Origin: an uncultured Lachnospiraceae bacterium | GTDB lineage: Bacteria > Bacillota > Clostridia > Lachnospirales > Lachnospiraceae | DNA: 64,000 nucleotides | Assembly: GCA_947652925.1 (NCBI GenBank) | Contig: CANTEW010000007.1 | Coordinates: 1 to 64,000, forward strand | Reading direction: 5' to 3' | Shown here: one piece after another, positions 18,869 through 26,395 of the stretch | Layout: the number at the start of each line of letters is the position of its first letter | How positions within the stretch are numbered: the stretch's first letter is position 1 | Program-made: the position numbers and the translations under genes | Notes under the pieces: generated by a model | Told to the model about the DNA's origin: nothing | Databases searched by the model: none | What the model saw: only the letters and a program-made list of their open reading frames with translations

Positions 18869-19028
18869 GAGCATGTTTGAAAAATGCTTTATGTCAACCG
18901 TAAGTCACAATTTGTGGGAGATCTGTCCCGAATGAAGGCGGCGTAGCGGGCTACGGCAACTGAATAAGGGACAGATATACCGCAAAGTGGGGCGTACGGA
19001 TGGCGTGAATGATCTTTCAAACACGCTC
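18869..19028. repeat. 160-bp palindromic TA-flanked repeat, copy A (MITE-like)
   Basis: Ends GAGCATGTTTGAAA and TTTCAAACACGCTC are inverted repeats flanked by TA on both sides. Nearly the whole element folds back on itself: the outer 45 bases of each side are imperfect complements, and an inner ATCTGTCCC/GGGACAGAT arm encloses a GC-rich tip. It is about 90% identical to copy B at 19622. No coding potential. TA duplication suggests mobilisation by an IS630/Tc1-type transposase (inference). This and the neighbouring terminator and gene remnant account for the 455-base stretch 18757-19211. Confidence 0.75.
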
Positions 19029-19053
19029 TAACACATCTTTGGTATAGTTTAAC

Positions 19054-19095
19054 ATAAAAAAAGCCTGAAAGTCAAAAAAGTTTGACCTTCAGGCA
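19054..19095 (-). terminator. Rho-independent terminator of the TIGR04076 gene
   Basis: Minus strand: GCCTGAAGGTCAAA pairs with TTTGACTTTCAGGC (one mismatch region), followed by TTTTTTTATG. It ends the transcript before the repeat and IS element, so read-through into hisHF from upstream is unlikely. Confidence 0.8.
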
Positions 19096-19103
19096 TGATA
19101 AAT

Positions 19104-19196
19104 TTATCTGCACCCTTTATGGCATAAAGCCCCGTCCCGACCATCTGCTCCAAAGCCTGACTTACGGATACTCCTGCGTTCTTCCATCGCCTTCAT
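19104..19196 (-). pseudogene. Possible nitroreductase N-terminal remnant
   Basis: A 30-codon frame begins MKAMEERRSIRKSGFGADG. MEERRSIRK is the usual N-terminal FMN-binding start of nitroreductase-family proteins. After it the sequence no longer resembles the family and soon stops, and the terminator of the upstream gene follows. It has no ribosome-binding site of its own. It is probably the stump of a gene removed by rearrangement in this repeat-rich patch, but a chance match of nine residues cannot be excluded. Confidence 0.35.
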
Positions 19197-19211
19197 GATC
19201 CCATCCACAGC

Positions 19212-19607
19212 CTATCCCTCATCATCCATTCTCTCGATCTTAAAGATGACCGGCCTCGTCCCATCGGAACAGCAGGCTATCATTTCATTCTCATGTTTCA
19301 TCCAGCCTTTCATAATGGAACCGCCCTGCAGCCCCGCATAAATATATCGTGAGATAGCATCCCATGCCTCCGAACAATGGGGCATTTTCGGACCGCCCGC
19401 CACAGTATCCGGGTCGGCAGGAGTTTTCACAAGCGTATCCATCCCGCCGTGCCAGAAATGGTCCTTTTCCTCATCCCTTTCGAATATAAATACATCCCCG
19501 ATATTGTAACAGGGGCATGCGCCGGCATTTGGCTCCGCACAATATCTCTCCTGTAATTCCGGGTACAGCTTTTTATCGATCACCGTTACTTTTACTCTGT
19601 GTTTCAT
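19212..19607 (-). CDS. TIGR04076 family protein
   Basis: 131 residues. Cys residues in CAEPNAGACPCYNIGD and in the C-terminal ACCSDGTRPVIFKIE suggest metal or redox chemistry; this pattern and the order of blocks match the TIGR04076 family, whose function is unknown. GGAGG lies six bases before the ATG at 19607; a GTG two codons earlier is less likely. It is bracketed by the two 160-bp repeats and has its own terminator, so it may have been moved as a unit, or the repeats simply cluster here. Confidence 0.8.
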   Translation of the reverse strand: MKHRVKVTVIDKKLYPELQERYCAEPNAGACPCYNIGDVFIFERDEEKDHFWHGGMDTLVKTPADPDTVAGGPKMPHCSEAWDAISRYIYAGLQGGSIMKGWMKHENEMIACCSDGTRPVIFKIERMDDEG

Positions 19608-19621
19608 AAGCACCTCCGCTA

Positions 19622-19781
19622 GAGCGTGTCTGAAAAATGCTTTATGTCAACCGTGCGTCACAATTTGTGGGAGATCTGACCCGGATGAAGGCGGCGTAGC
19701 GGGCTACGGCAACTGGATAAGGGGCAGATATACCGCAAAGTGGGGCGTACGGATGGCGTGGATGATCTTTAAGACACGCTC
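19622..19781. repeat. 160-bp palindromic TA-flanked repeat, copy B (MITE-like)
   Basis: Same length and structure as copy A, with ends GAGCGTGTCTGAAA and TTTAAGACACGCTC and TA on both flanks. The terminal bases have changed in a compensating way (GTGTC with GACAC, against GTTTG with CAAAC in copy A), which keeps the terminal pairing. It lies between the TIGR04076 gene and the histidine kinase stop codon. Confidence 0.75.
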
Positions 19782-19795
19782 TATACTATACACAT

Positions 19796-21319
19796 TTACA
19801 ATGATAGTTCAAACCAGAACATGACTCCATTGTCATGATTTTCCACGCCGCACCCCTGCTGGTGGGACGCCATGATCGCCCTCACGATGGACAACCCGAT
19901 GCCGCTGCCCCCGTATTCCCTGGTATGGGCTTTATCCACTTTATAGAATTTATCCCACACATGTTCCAGCGCTTCCTCTGGGATAGGTTTTCCGGAATTG
20001 AATACGGTGACGCGCGCTGTCCTCTCCTGTCTGTGTACCTTCAATTCCACGATCTTTTTCTCATCCAGATGATTGAGTGCGTTGGTGAAAAAGTTCGTCA
20101 CCACTTCCTCGATCTTAAATTCATCGGCCTGCACATACACCGGCTCCTGCTCTTCATCAAACAGGATCTTCGCCTCTTTTTGCTGGATCAAGATCTCAGA
20201 ATTCTGCAGGACGCCTTTGATCAGGTCCACGATATCGAACCGCTCCATAAAAAGTCTGTCATGCCCGGATTCCAATTGATTCAAAGTCAGGAGCTTTTTC
20301 ACCATGATATTCATCTTCGAGGCTTCATCCATGATGACCTCACAGTAAAATTCCCGGCTCTCCATATCATCCATGATATTGTCCTTTAATCCCTCCGCAT
20401 AGCCCTGTATGAGCGCGATGGGTGTTTTCAGCTCGTGGGACACATTGTCCAGGAACTCCTTGCGCATCTCATCGATCTTCACCTTCTCGGCGATATCTTT
20501 TTCCAGCTGTTCATTGGCCGACTGGAGTTTCAGGATCGTACCTTCCAGCTGCTCAGACATTTTGTTGAAATTTTCTCCCAGAAGATCCACTTCGTTGCTG
20601 TGCCGGCTCTGGTATTTTGTGTGAAAATCCAATCCGGCCATACTCTGGGAGATTGCCGTGAGCTCCGAGATCGGCTTTGTCAGATGGCCAGTGATCACCC
20701 ATAGGATGAAAGCACTGATCATGATGATGACGATCCCCACGTAGAGATAAAACATGTTGGAGATGGATGCGCTCTCCCGGATGCTCTCAAGGGGCGAGCG
20801 GATCATACAGGAATTCCCGTTGCTGAACTCCCCCCACAGTTCCAGATATTCCATGCCCGCAGAGCGGTCCTGGCTCTTCTGGATCGCATAAGTACTGGTC
20901 TTCTCCAGGATCTCTTTATGCTGTACATCCACCCCCGTCTGATAACCGAAGAGGCTGGCCTCCATCCTGTCCACATCCTTCTCCTGTACGTTATAGAGCA
21001 GCGCCTGGCCCTGGCGGTTGGTGATGATCCAGGTCAGATTGTTTTCCATCGACGACTTCTTCAGATCCACCGGCACCGACACCTGGCCCATGTCCGCTGC
21101 CCCTGAACTCTCCAGCTCAATATCAAAAGTGCCCAGATCATCATATGCTCCTTTCAGCACATCCGCCTTCCGGGCAATATAATATTCTGCCAGGAAAAAA
21201 CCATTGATCACGGCAATGGCGGCTACCGACAAAAGTGTCATGCCGATGAAGATCAGCGCGATCTGGTTCCGGAGAGAATGTTTTATCTTTCCACTTCGAA
21301 TTTGTATCCCATGCCCCAT
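19796..21319 (-). CDS. Membrane sensor histidine kinase
   Basis: 507 residues. A first membrane segment (about 17-39) and a second (about 185-207, YVGIVIIMISAFILWVI) bound an extracytoplasmic sensor domain of about 145 residues. HAMP follows, then HisKA with the phospho-accepting His in FLDNVSHELKTPIALIQGY, and HATPase_c with the N box (NFFTNALNH) and GGSGIGLSIV. The start overlaps the response-regulator gene by 37 bases. The signal is unknown; the sensor region has no domain I recognise. Confidence 0.93.
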   Translation of the reverse strand: MGHGIQIRSGKIKHSLRNQIALIFIGMTLLSVAAIAVINGFFLAEYYIARKADVLKGAYDDLGTFDIELESSGAADMGQVSVPVDLKKSSMENNLTWIITNRQGQALLYNVQEKDVDRMEASLFGYQTGVDVQHKEILEKTSTYAIQKSQDRSAGMEYLELWGEFSNGNSCMIRSPLESIRESASISNMFYLYVGIVIIMISAFILWVITGHLTKPISELTAISQSMAGLDFHTKYQSRHSNEVDLLGENFNKMSEQLEGTILKLQSANEQLEKDIAEKVKIDEMRKEFLDNVSHELKTPIALIQGYAEGLKDNIMDDMESREFYCEVIMDEASKMNIMVKKLLTLNQLESGHDRLFMERFDIVDLIKGVLQNSEILIQQKEAKILFDEEQEPVYVQADEFKIEEVVTNFFTNALNHLDEKKIVELKVHRQERTARVTVFNSGKPIPEEALEHVWDKFYKVDKAHTREYGGSGIGLSIVRAIMASHQQGCGVENHDNGVMFWFELSL

Positions 21320-21963
21320 ACTGTCTTAATGTACTCTCCTTTTTTTCCCATTTTGCTGCGCAGTTTCTTTACATGGGTATCGATGGTCCGGGCATCCCCA
21401 AAGTAATCGTAATTCCATACGGAATTTAAGATCTTCTCCCTGGAGAGGGCGATGCCTTCATTTTCCACAAAATACGCCAAAAGTTCAAATTCCTTGTAAC
21501 TGAGGTCCACCGGACTGCCGTCCAGGGTCACCTGATGGGCAGACTTGTTGACGCAGATCCCTCCTGCCTCCAGATTCTTCTCCTGGCCTGTGGGATTGCT
21601 CCGCCTTAGGATCGCCTCCACCCGTGCGACAAGGATCTTCGGACTGAACGGCTTGGAGATATATTCGTCCACCCCCAGCTCAAATCCCAAGAGTTCGTCC
21701 CGCTCGTCCCCCCGGGCTGTCAGCATGATGATCGGGACTTTGGAATACTGCCGGATCTCCCGGCACACTTCCCACCCGTCCATCTTGGGCATCATCACAT
21801 CCAGGATGATCAGCGCGATATCCTTTTCCTCAAAAAAGATATCCACAGCCTCCGCACCATTCTCCGCTTCGACTACCTGAAAATTTTTCTTGACCAGAAA
21901 GTCTTTGACCAATTTCCTCATCCTGCTCTCATCATCTACCACCAGTATCTTCAACTGTTCCAT
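21283..21963 (-). CDS. OmpR/PhoB-family response regulator
   Basis: 226 residues. The receiver domain shows VVDDESRMRK, the phospho-acceptor Asp in LIILDVMMPKMDGW, and Lys in SKPFSPKIL. A winged-helix DNA-binding domain follows (SYKEFELLAYFVEN, ARTIDTHVKKLRSKMG). The ATG at 21963 has GGAGGAAAGG upstream and starts the domain; an upstream in-frame start adding 32 residues is rejected. It forms a two-gene operon with the kinase. Targets unknown. Confidence 0.94.
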   Translation of the reverse strand: MEQLKILVVDDESRMRKLVKDFLVKKNFQVVEAENGAEAVDIFFEEKDIALIILDVMMPKMDGWEVCREIRQYSKVPIIMLTARGDERDELLGFELGVDEYISKPFSPKILVARVEAILRRSNPTGQEKNLEAGGICVNKSAHQVTLDGSPVDLSYKEFELLAYFVENEGIALSREKILNSVWNYDYFGDARTIDTHVKKLRSKMGKKGEYIKTVWGMGYKFEVER

Positions 21964-22068
21964 GACCCTTTCCTCCTGCAGACTGCTTTCTCTATCATCG
22001 CTAAATATAACAGATAAATATGTACTTTTTGTGATGAGTCCCCTTGTTTTTGTCTGCAAGACAGATCA

Positions 22069-22099
22069 GGCAGAAACATGTCCCGTCCATGTTTCTGCC
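22069..22099 (-). terminator. Strong hairpin downstream of the DUF819 gene
   Basis: A perfect 12-bp stem, GGCAGAAACATG with CATGTTTCTGCC, around a 7-base loop, ten bases after the stop codon at 22109. No clear U-tract follows, so it may act as a weak terminator or as an mRNA 3' end stabiliser. Confidence 0.55.
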
Positions 22100-22108
22100 C
22101 AACACCGA

Positions 22109-23284
22109 TCAACCAAAAAGACTCATCATCTGCGCCACTGCCAGGCCGCCGCCCGTACCGACCACATACCCCAAGAGCGCCATGATGATACCCACAGGGA
22201 CAAGCGCGCTGCTGTATGTACCAGCCAACACTGGTGCAGTCGCCGTGCCGCCGATATTCGCCAGCGAAGCCACGCAGCAGGTGAAGATATCCATCTTCAG
22301 CACTTTTGCCAGGATCACCATGATGACAACGTGGAACACCAGGATAAACGCGCCGGAGAGCAGCCACACAGGTGCATTGCCCATACTCGCCAGATCTGCA
22401 CGCGAAGCGATCAGGGCGATGACGATATATAAGAGTACATTCGAGATCTCCTCTGTACCTTTGATCTTACCGAAAGGCGTCATTGCCAGACCAACACCCA
22501 GCACAGTGACGATCAGTACGGTCCAGGTCGCTTTATCCAAGAACGGCAGCACTGCGGCGATACTGTCGCCTGCCTTCTGGGATAACGCCGACACCAGAAG
22601 GCCGCTGCCCAGAAGGATACTGATATTCTGCCAGGTCAGTGGTTTTGTATTCGCACGTGCTTCCGCCTCCAGCGCCTGCCCCACTTCGTCAATGACTCTG
22701 GTATCCGCCTTTGTCCATTTATTGAACCTCGCTGAAAATCCGATCGCCCACAATAAAAACATCACATATAAAGTCGCACAGATGGAATCCATCACCAGCG
22801 CATAGGCCATCGTCCCCTCGTCAACATCCAGAGCCGCCTGGATAGCCAGCATATTGCCGCCTCCGCCCATCCAGCTCCCGCACAGGGCTCCCAGCGCTTT
22901 CCAGCTCCCTTCACCTAAAGCGCCGTGGAAGATGGCATAAGAAATGACAAAACCCAGGCCGATGGAGATCGTGGCACAGAAAAATCCGATCAGCATCTTC
23001 GGCCCCAGCTTGATGATCTTCTTCAGATCGCAGCGCAGCAGCATGATGAACAGCATCGCATAAAGAAGCGGATTTTTCAATGCGCTGTAAGTATCTGCAG
23101 TCGCCTCAAGGTCCCACAGACGGACTGTACACAAGATCATGAGCCCCAGATAGATCAGTACGATAGGCGGCGCAAAGTTGAAGATCTTCTGGGCGGTCTC
23201 CCCGGTAAACATCTTCGGCAAGTTGATCAGTATCGCAGCGATGAAGACCAGCGCTGCAATGTAGCAAAAACCATCTTGGATCAT
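22109..23284 (-). CDS. DUF819 family membrane protein
   Basis: 391 residues with about 10-11 hydrophobic segments. Conserved glycine-rich stretches such as CGSWMGGGGNMLAIQ and SLANIGGTATAPVLAG are typical of DUF819 (YjcL-like), a transporter-fold family of unknown substrate. A central soluble loop (KWTKADTRVIDEVGQAL) divides two halves. It begins 25 bases after the peptidase D gene, a pairing that fits peptide or amino-acid handling, though this is only inference. Confidence 0.88.
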   Translation of the reverse strand: MIQDGFCYIAALVFIAAILINLPKMFTGETAQKIFNFAPPIVLIYLGLMILCTVRLWDLEATADTYSALKNPLLYAMLFIMLLRCDLKKIIKLGPKMLIGFFCATISIGLGFVISYAIFHGALGEGSWKALGALCGSWMGGGGNMLAIQAALDVDEGTMAYALVMDSICATLYVMFLLWAIGFSARFNKWTKADTRVIDEVGQALEAEARANTKPLTWQNISILLGSGLLVSALSQKAGDSIAAVLPFLDKATWTVLIVTVLGVGLAMTPFGKIKGTEEISNVLLYIVIALIASRADLASMGNAPVWLLSGAFILVFHVVIMVILAKVLKMDIFTCCVASLANIGGTATAPVLAGTYSSALVPVGIIMALLGYVVGTGGGLAVAQMMSLFG

Positions 23285-23309
23285 CTCTTTTTTCTCCTTT
23301 TTATCATGA

Positions 23310-24647
23310 TCATCTCAATAACTCCAGCACATGTACGAGGTATCTCCAGCAGCGCTCCACTGAGCGCACACTCATACGTTCCATGGGAGTATGGACATTC
23401 TCCATATCCGGCCCAAAGGATACCATCTCCACCCCCGGCAGCTTCTCTGACAAGATGCCACACTCCAATCCGGCGTGGATCGAGCAGACTGCAGGCATGT
23501 CCCCGTATACATCCTGGTACGCCTGCACCATCCTGTCCCGCAGGACAGAATTCCGGCTGTATTCCCACGCAGGATAATCATCCAACAGCCGTATGGTCCC
23601 TCTTAAACGCTCTGTCAGCCTGGTCAGCTGCCGTACCAGGATATGTTTGCCAAGATCCGTATTGGAACGTATCATAAAAGCCAGCTCCAGCATATCCGTC
23701 CCCAACTGTACACTGCCAAGGTTCAGGGAGGTCCTGACCATCCCCGGGATATCAGGATCCATGGCATACACACCGGACGGGGCCTGGAGCAGCGAAAAGA
23801 TCGCAGTCTCGGTCCCAGCCCCATCCAGGCAACATGCCGGAAGACATGTCTCTTCTATAGCCGCAAAAACATCCGGATCCGCAGCAGCATATCCTTTCTG
23901 CATCCGCTCCGAAAAGGATCTGACACACTGGCGGATATCCGCCCCTTTTGCCGGATCAAAACAGACGACGGCTCCCGCCGCCTGCGGTATGACATTTGGT
24001 CTTCCCTCTGCACAGACAGAAGCCACACGGATCCCATACGCCTCATGGAGGGTATCCAGCAAAAGCCCCAGGATCTTTATAGCATTTTGCCTGTTTTTAT
24101 CAATGTCCACACCCGAATGACCGCCCCGCAGACCCCCGACCCTCACGATCGCCGCGCTGCCTTTGGCCGCGCAGGATGAGAGCGGGATCTGACAATACAC
24201 CCGTACAGCCCCGGCACAGCCCACCGTCAATATCCCCTCTCCCTCGGAATCGATATTGATCAGATATCTGCCTTTCAGCCGGGAAGCATCCAGCATCCGC
24301 GCCCCGCGCAGGCCCACCTCCTCATCACATGTAAAGAGCGCCTCCAGCGGCGGATGGCTGATATCCTCAGACGCCAGGAGTGCTAAGATATAAGCGACCC
24401 CGATGCCGTCATCTCCGCCCAGGGTCGTTCCATCCGCCCACACATACGACCCGTCCGTCAGGAGTCTGACGCCTTCCTTTTCCATATCCAGAGGACAGCC
24501 CGGCTCTTTCTCGCACACCATATCCAAATGCCCCTGCAGGATGACCGGCGGACTTTCCTCATAACCGGGGGAACCGTCCTTGAACACCATCACATTTCCA
24601 TAGTCATCCTGATAAGAGCGCAGCCCGCATGCCGTGGCAAGATCCAT
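23310..24647 (-). CDS. pepD: Aminoacyl-histidine dipeptidase (peptidase D, M20 family), 5' end disrupted
   Basis: Cytosolic Zn-dependent dipeptidase. Metal and catalytic blocks are present: ILQGHLDMVCEK (His ligand and Asp), GGDDGIGVAY, CDEEVGLRGA, and a C-terminal HAGLECG. From the ATG at 24647 it has 445 residues, which lacks about 35 expected at the N-terminus. The frame stays open upstream to 24758 and encodes VFRYFAQIAAIPHGSGNTG, which belongs to the family, but it contains no standard start codon. An ATG at 24742 in another frame (MDQDKK) would join this frame if one base were removed near AAGAAGAAG. A frameshift, a sequencing error or a nonstandard start are the options. Confidence 0.8.
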   Translation of the reverse strand: MDLATACGLRSYQDDYGNVMVFKDGSPGYEESPPVILQGHLDMVCEKEPGCPLDMEKEGVRLLTDGSYVWADGTTLGGDDGIGVAYILALLASEDISHPPLEALFTCDEEVGLRGARMLDASRLKGRYLINIDSEGEGILTVGCAGAVRVYCQIPLSSCAAKGSAAIVRVGGLRGGHSGVDIDKNRQNAIKILGLLLDTLHEAYGIRVASVCAEGRPNVIPQAAGAVVCFDPAKGADIRQCVRSFSERMQKGYAAADPDVFAAIEETCLPACCLDGAGTETAIFSLLQAPSGVYAMDPDIPGMVRTSLNLGSVQLGTDMLELAFMIRSNTDLGKHILVRQLTRLTERLRGTIRLLDDYPAWEYSRNSVLRDRMVQAYQDVYGDMPAVCSIHAGLECGILSEKLPGVEMVSFGPDMENVHTPMERMSVRSVERCWRYLVHVLELLR

Positions 24648-24866
24648 ACAGTACTGTTCCAGCCGCCCGGTATTTCCCGAGCCATGGGGGATGGCAGCGA
24701 TCTGTGCAAAATAGCGGAAGACTTCTTCTTGTCCTGATCCATCTATCCTTATGATGTATCACCTCTTTTCTCCTGTCTGCATTGTAGTCAGAGTCCTATG
24801 ATCTATATGATCTATACAATATCATCTCTTCAGATACACTCTTAATATCCAGATCATCCAAATAAT

Positions 24867-24894
24867 ATTCTACCATAAGATATCATTCTGTCAA
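24867..24894 (-). promoter_or_regulatory. Sigma-A promoter of the pepD-DUF819 operon
   Basis: Minus strand TTGACA, 16-base spacer, TAGAAT, with about 110 bases of leader before the expected pepD start. Confidence 0.7.
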
Positions 24895-24939
24895 TATTTT
24901 TACAGACTCCGCCAAGATCCATGAAATGCTCTGTATATC

Positions 24940-24968
24940 TTGCATCCATGACCCCCTCGTGATATAAT
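24940..24968 (+). promoter_or_regulatory. Sigma-A promoter of the ArsC-like gene
   Basis: TTGCAT, 17-base spacer, TATAAT, 29 bases before the ATG at 24998, which also has a GGAGGAG ribosome-binding site. Confidence 0.75.
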
Positions 24969-24997
24969 GCCTGTGACCAAACTACGGAGGAGATCAT

Positions 24998-25354
24998 ATG
25001 TTATTTATAGGATACCCAAAATGCACCACCTGTAAAAAAGCCAAAAAATGGCTGGATGAACACCAGGCAGAGTACGCGGAACGCCATATCAAAGATGAAA
25101 ACCCCACAGCCAAAGAGCTGAAAGAATGGCATCAGCGCAGCGGTCTGCCCTTAAAGAGATTTTTCAACACCAGCGGGATGATCTATCGTGAAATGGGATT
25201 AAAAGATAAGCTGGCAGATATGAGCGAAGAAGAACAGTATGCTCTCCTCGCCACCGACGGGATGCTGGTGAAGCGCCCTCTCCTGATAGGAGAAGATCTT
25301 GTCCTGACAGGCTTTAAAGAAAAAGAATGGGCCGCCGCCCTCCATACAGATTAA
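24998..25354 (+). CDS. ArsC/Spx-family thioredoxin-fold protein
   Basis: 118 residues. The N-terminal CTTCKKAKKWLDE carries the CxxC redox pair of the arsenate reductase/Spx/YffB family; RPLLIGEDLVLTGFKEKEW is the conserved C-terminal block with the cis-Pro Arg (KRPLL). It may be a glutathione- or thioredoxin-linked reductase, or a Spx-like RNA polymerase regulator. The latter usually lacks this exact C-terminal form, so reductase-like is slightly preferred. Single-gene transcript with its own promoter and terminator. Confidence 0.87.
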   Translation: MLFIGYPKCTTCKKAKKWLDEHQAEYAERHIKDENPTAKELKEWHQRSGLPLKRFFNTSGMIYREMGLKDKLADMSEEEQYALLATDGMLVKRPLLIGEDLVLTGFKEKEWAAALHTD

Positions 25355-25358
25355 AAAA

Positions 25359-25405
25359 AACAGGCCCCCGGACAACTGATCCGGAAGGGTCTGTTCCTTT
25401 TCTTG
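25359..25405 (+). terminator. Rho-independent terminator of the ArsC-like gene
   Basis: AACAGGCCCCCGGA pairs with TCCGGAAGGGTCTGTT around a short loop, followed by CCTTTTCTT. It lies between convergent genes and could also stop the cob operon from the other side (A-run precedes it). Confidence 0.75.
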
Positions 25406-25413
25406 AGACTATC

Positions 25414-26019
25414 TCACGAAGGGATATGAGGGATCCTGGCCATCAGACGGAATTCTTCCCTGTTGGACTTCCACAGATCCTCCTCGATCTCCACCACATA
25501 GCCGCAGCCATTTTCCACATGCCACTGATAATATTCTTTTCTGACATAAGAATATTCTTCCATGATATTCATGATGTTCCCGCCATGGGTGACCACCGCG
25601 GCAGACCTCGCCCCATGATTCAGGCAGAAATACACTACCCTCTGGAATCCGCTCAGGCTGCGCCACTTAAACGCCTCACGGCTCTCTCCATGGGGGAAGG
25701 GGAGCGTCCCGCCGCTGTCCACCCATCTCTGGTAATCCGGGTTATCGGATAATTCCTGGTAATTTTTATTTTCAAAATCCCCGAAATCACATTCCGCCAG
25801 TTCTTCTATGATATGAAAGGACATATGCGGATAGAGCAGCCGGGCCGTCTCCACGCACCGGCGCATGGGACTGACAAACACATGTTTCGCCTCCGGATAA
25901 AAATGTTCTCTGAGAAAACGGATCCCTTCCGGGCAAAGAGGCTCGTCTGTGGTCCCTATATAACGCTTCTTTAGATTCCCCTCCGTAAAAGAATGGCGCA
26001 AGAGTACAAGCCTAAGCAT
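25414..26019 (-). CDS. cobC: Histidine phosphatase family protein, probable alpha-ribazole phosphatase
   Basis: 201 residues, phosphoglycerate-mutase-like fold. LRHSFTEGN at residues 8-16 holds the phospho-accepting His; the usual RHG reads RHS here. VFVSPMRRCVETARL and VVTHGGNIMNIMEE supply the other active-site Arg and His. Its place as the last gene of cobT-cobU-cobS-cobU-like suggests dephosphorylation of alpha-ribazole phosphate or of the B12 phosphate in nucleotide-loop assembly. It overlaps the preceding gene by eight bases. Confidence 0.85.
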   Translation of the reverse strand: MLRLVLLRHSFTEGNLKKRYIGTTDEPLCPEGIRFLREHFYPEAKHVFVSPMRRCVETARLLYPHMSFHIIEELAECDFGDFENKNYQELSDNPDYQRWVDSGGTLPFPHGESREAFKWRSLSGFQRVVYFCLNHGARSAAVVTHGGNIMNIMEEYSYVRKEYYQWHVENGCGYVVEIEEDLWKSNREEFRLMARIPHIPS

Positions 26020-26395
26020 CCCGGATCACCGTCCCTATCCCGCAGACCACCCGATGGACCCTGTCTGCACTCTGGGCCAGCTGACAGCAGACACGGCCCA
26101 CGGCCTCGCGAAAAGCCCGCTCATGGGCATCTACAGGGACGACCCCGTAGCCTACTTCATCCGATACGATCACTAGACCGGGATTTTGTTCCATGATGAG
26201 CCCCGGAAGATCTAGCACCTCCTCCCCCTGTCTCATCTGCCTGTCCAAAAAAATATGGAAACGATACACGCCCTCTGCCTGGAGCAGTCCCTCTAATGTA
26301 CAAGTCTCACCATCTGCCCAGACGATATGGGGAAATCTCTCCTGTGCGTATCTCCATTTCCCCTGGTATGCACCGCCTACGATCAATTCCATCAT
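26012..26395 (-). CDS. CobU-like short protein with degenerate P-loop
   Basis: 127 residues, starting MMELIVGGAYQGKWRYAQER. The order of blocks matches the start and end of CobU (adenosylcobinamide kinase/guanylyltransferase), but Walker A reads GGAYQGKW: the Ser/Thr after GK is replaced by Trp. The C-terminal IVSDEVGYGVVPVDAHERAF corresponds to the VTNEIFSG region of true CobU. It overlaps cobS by four bases (ATGATG over the stop). A complete cobU lies two genes upstream, so this may be a nonenzymatic partner or a divergent paralogue. ATG 26392 is an alternative start with better SD spacing. Confidence 0.75.
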   Translation of the reverse strand: MMELIVGGAYQGKWRYAQERFPHIVWADGETCTLEGLLQAEGVYRFHIFLDRQMRQGEEVLDLPGLIMEQNPGLVIVSDEVGYGVVPVDAHERAFREAVGRVCCQLAQSADRVHRVVCGIGTVIRDA

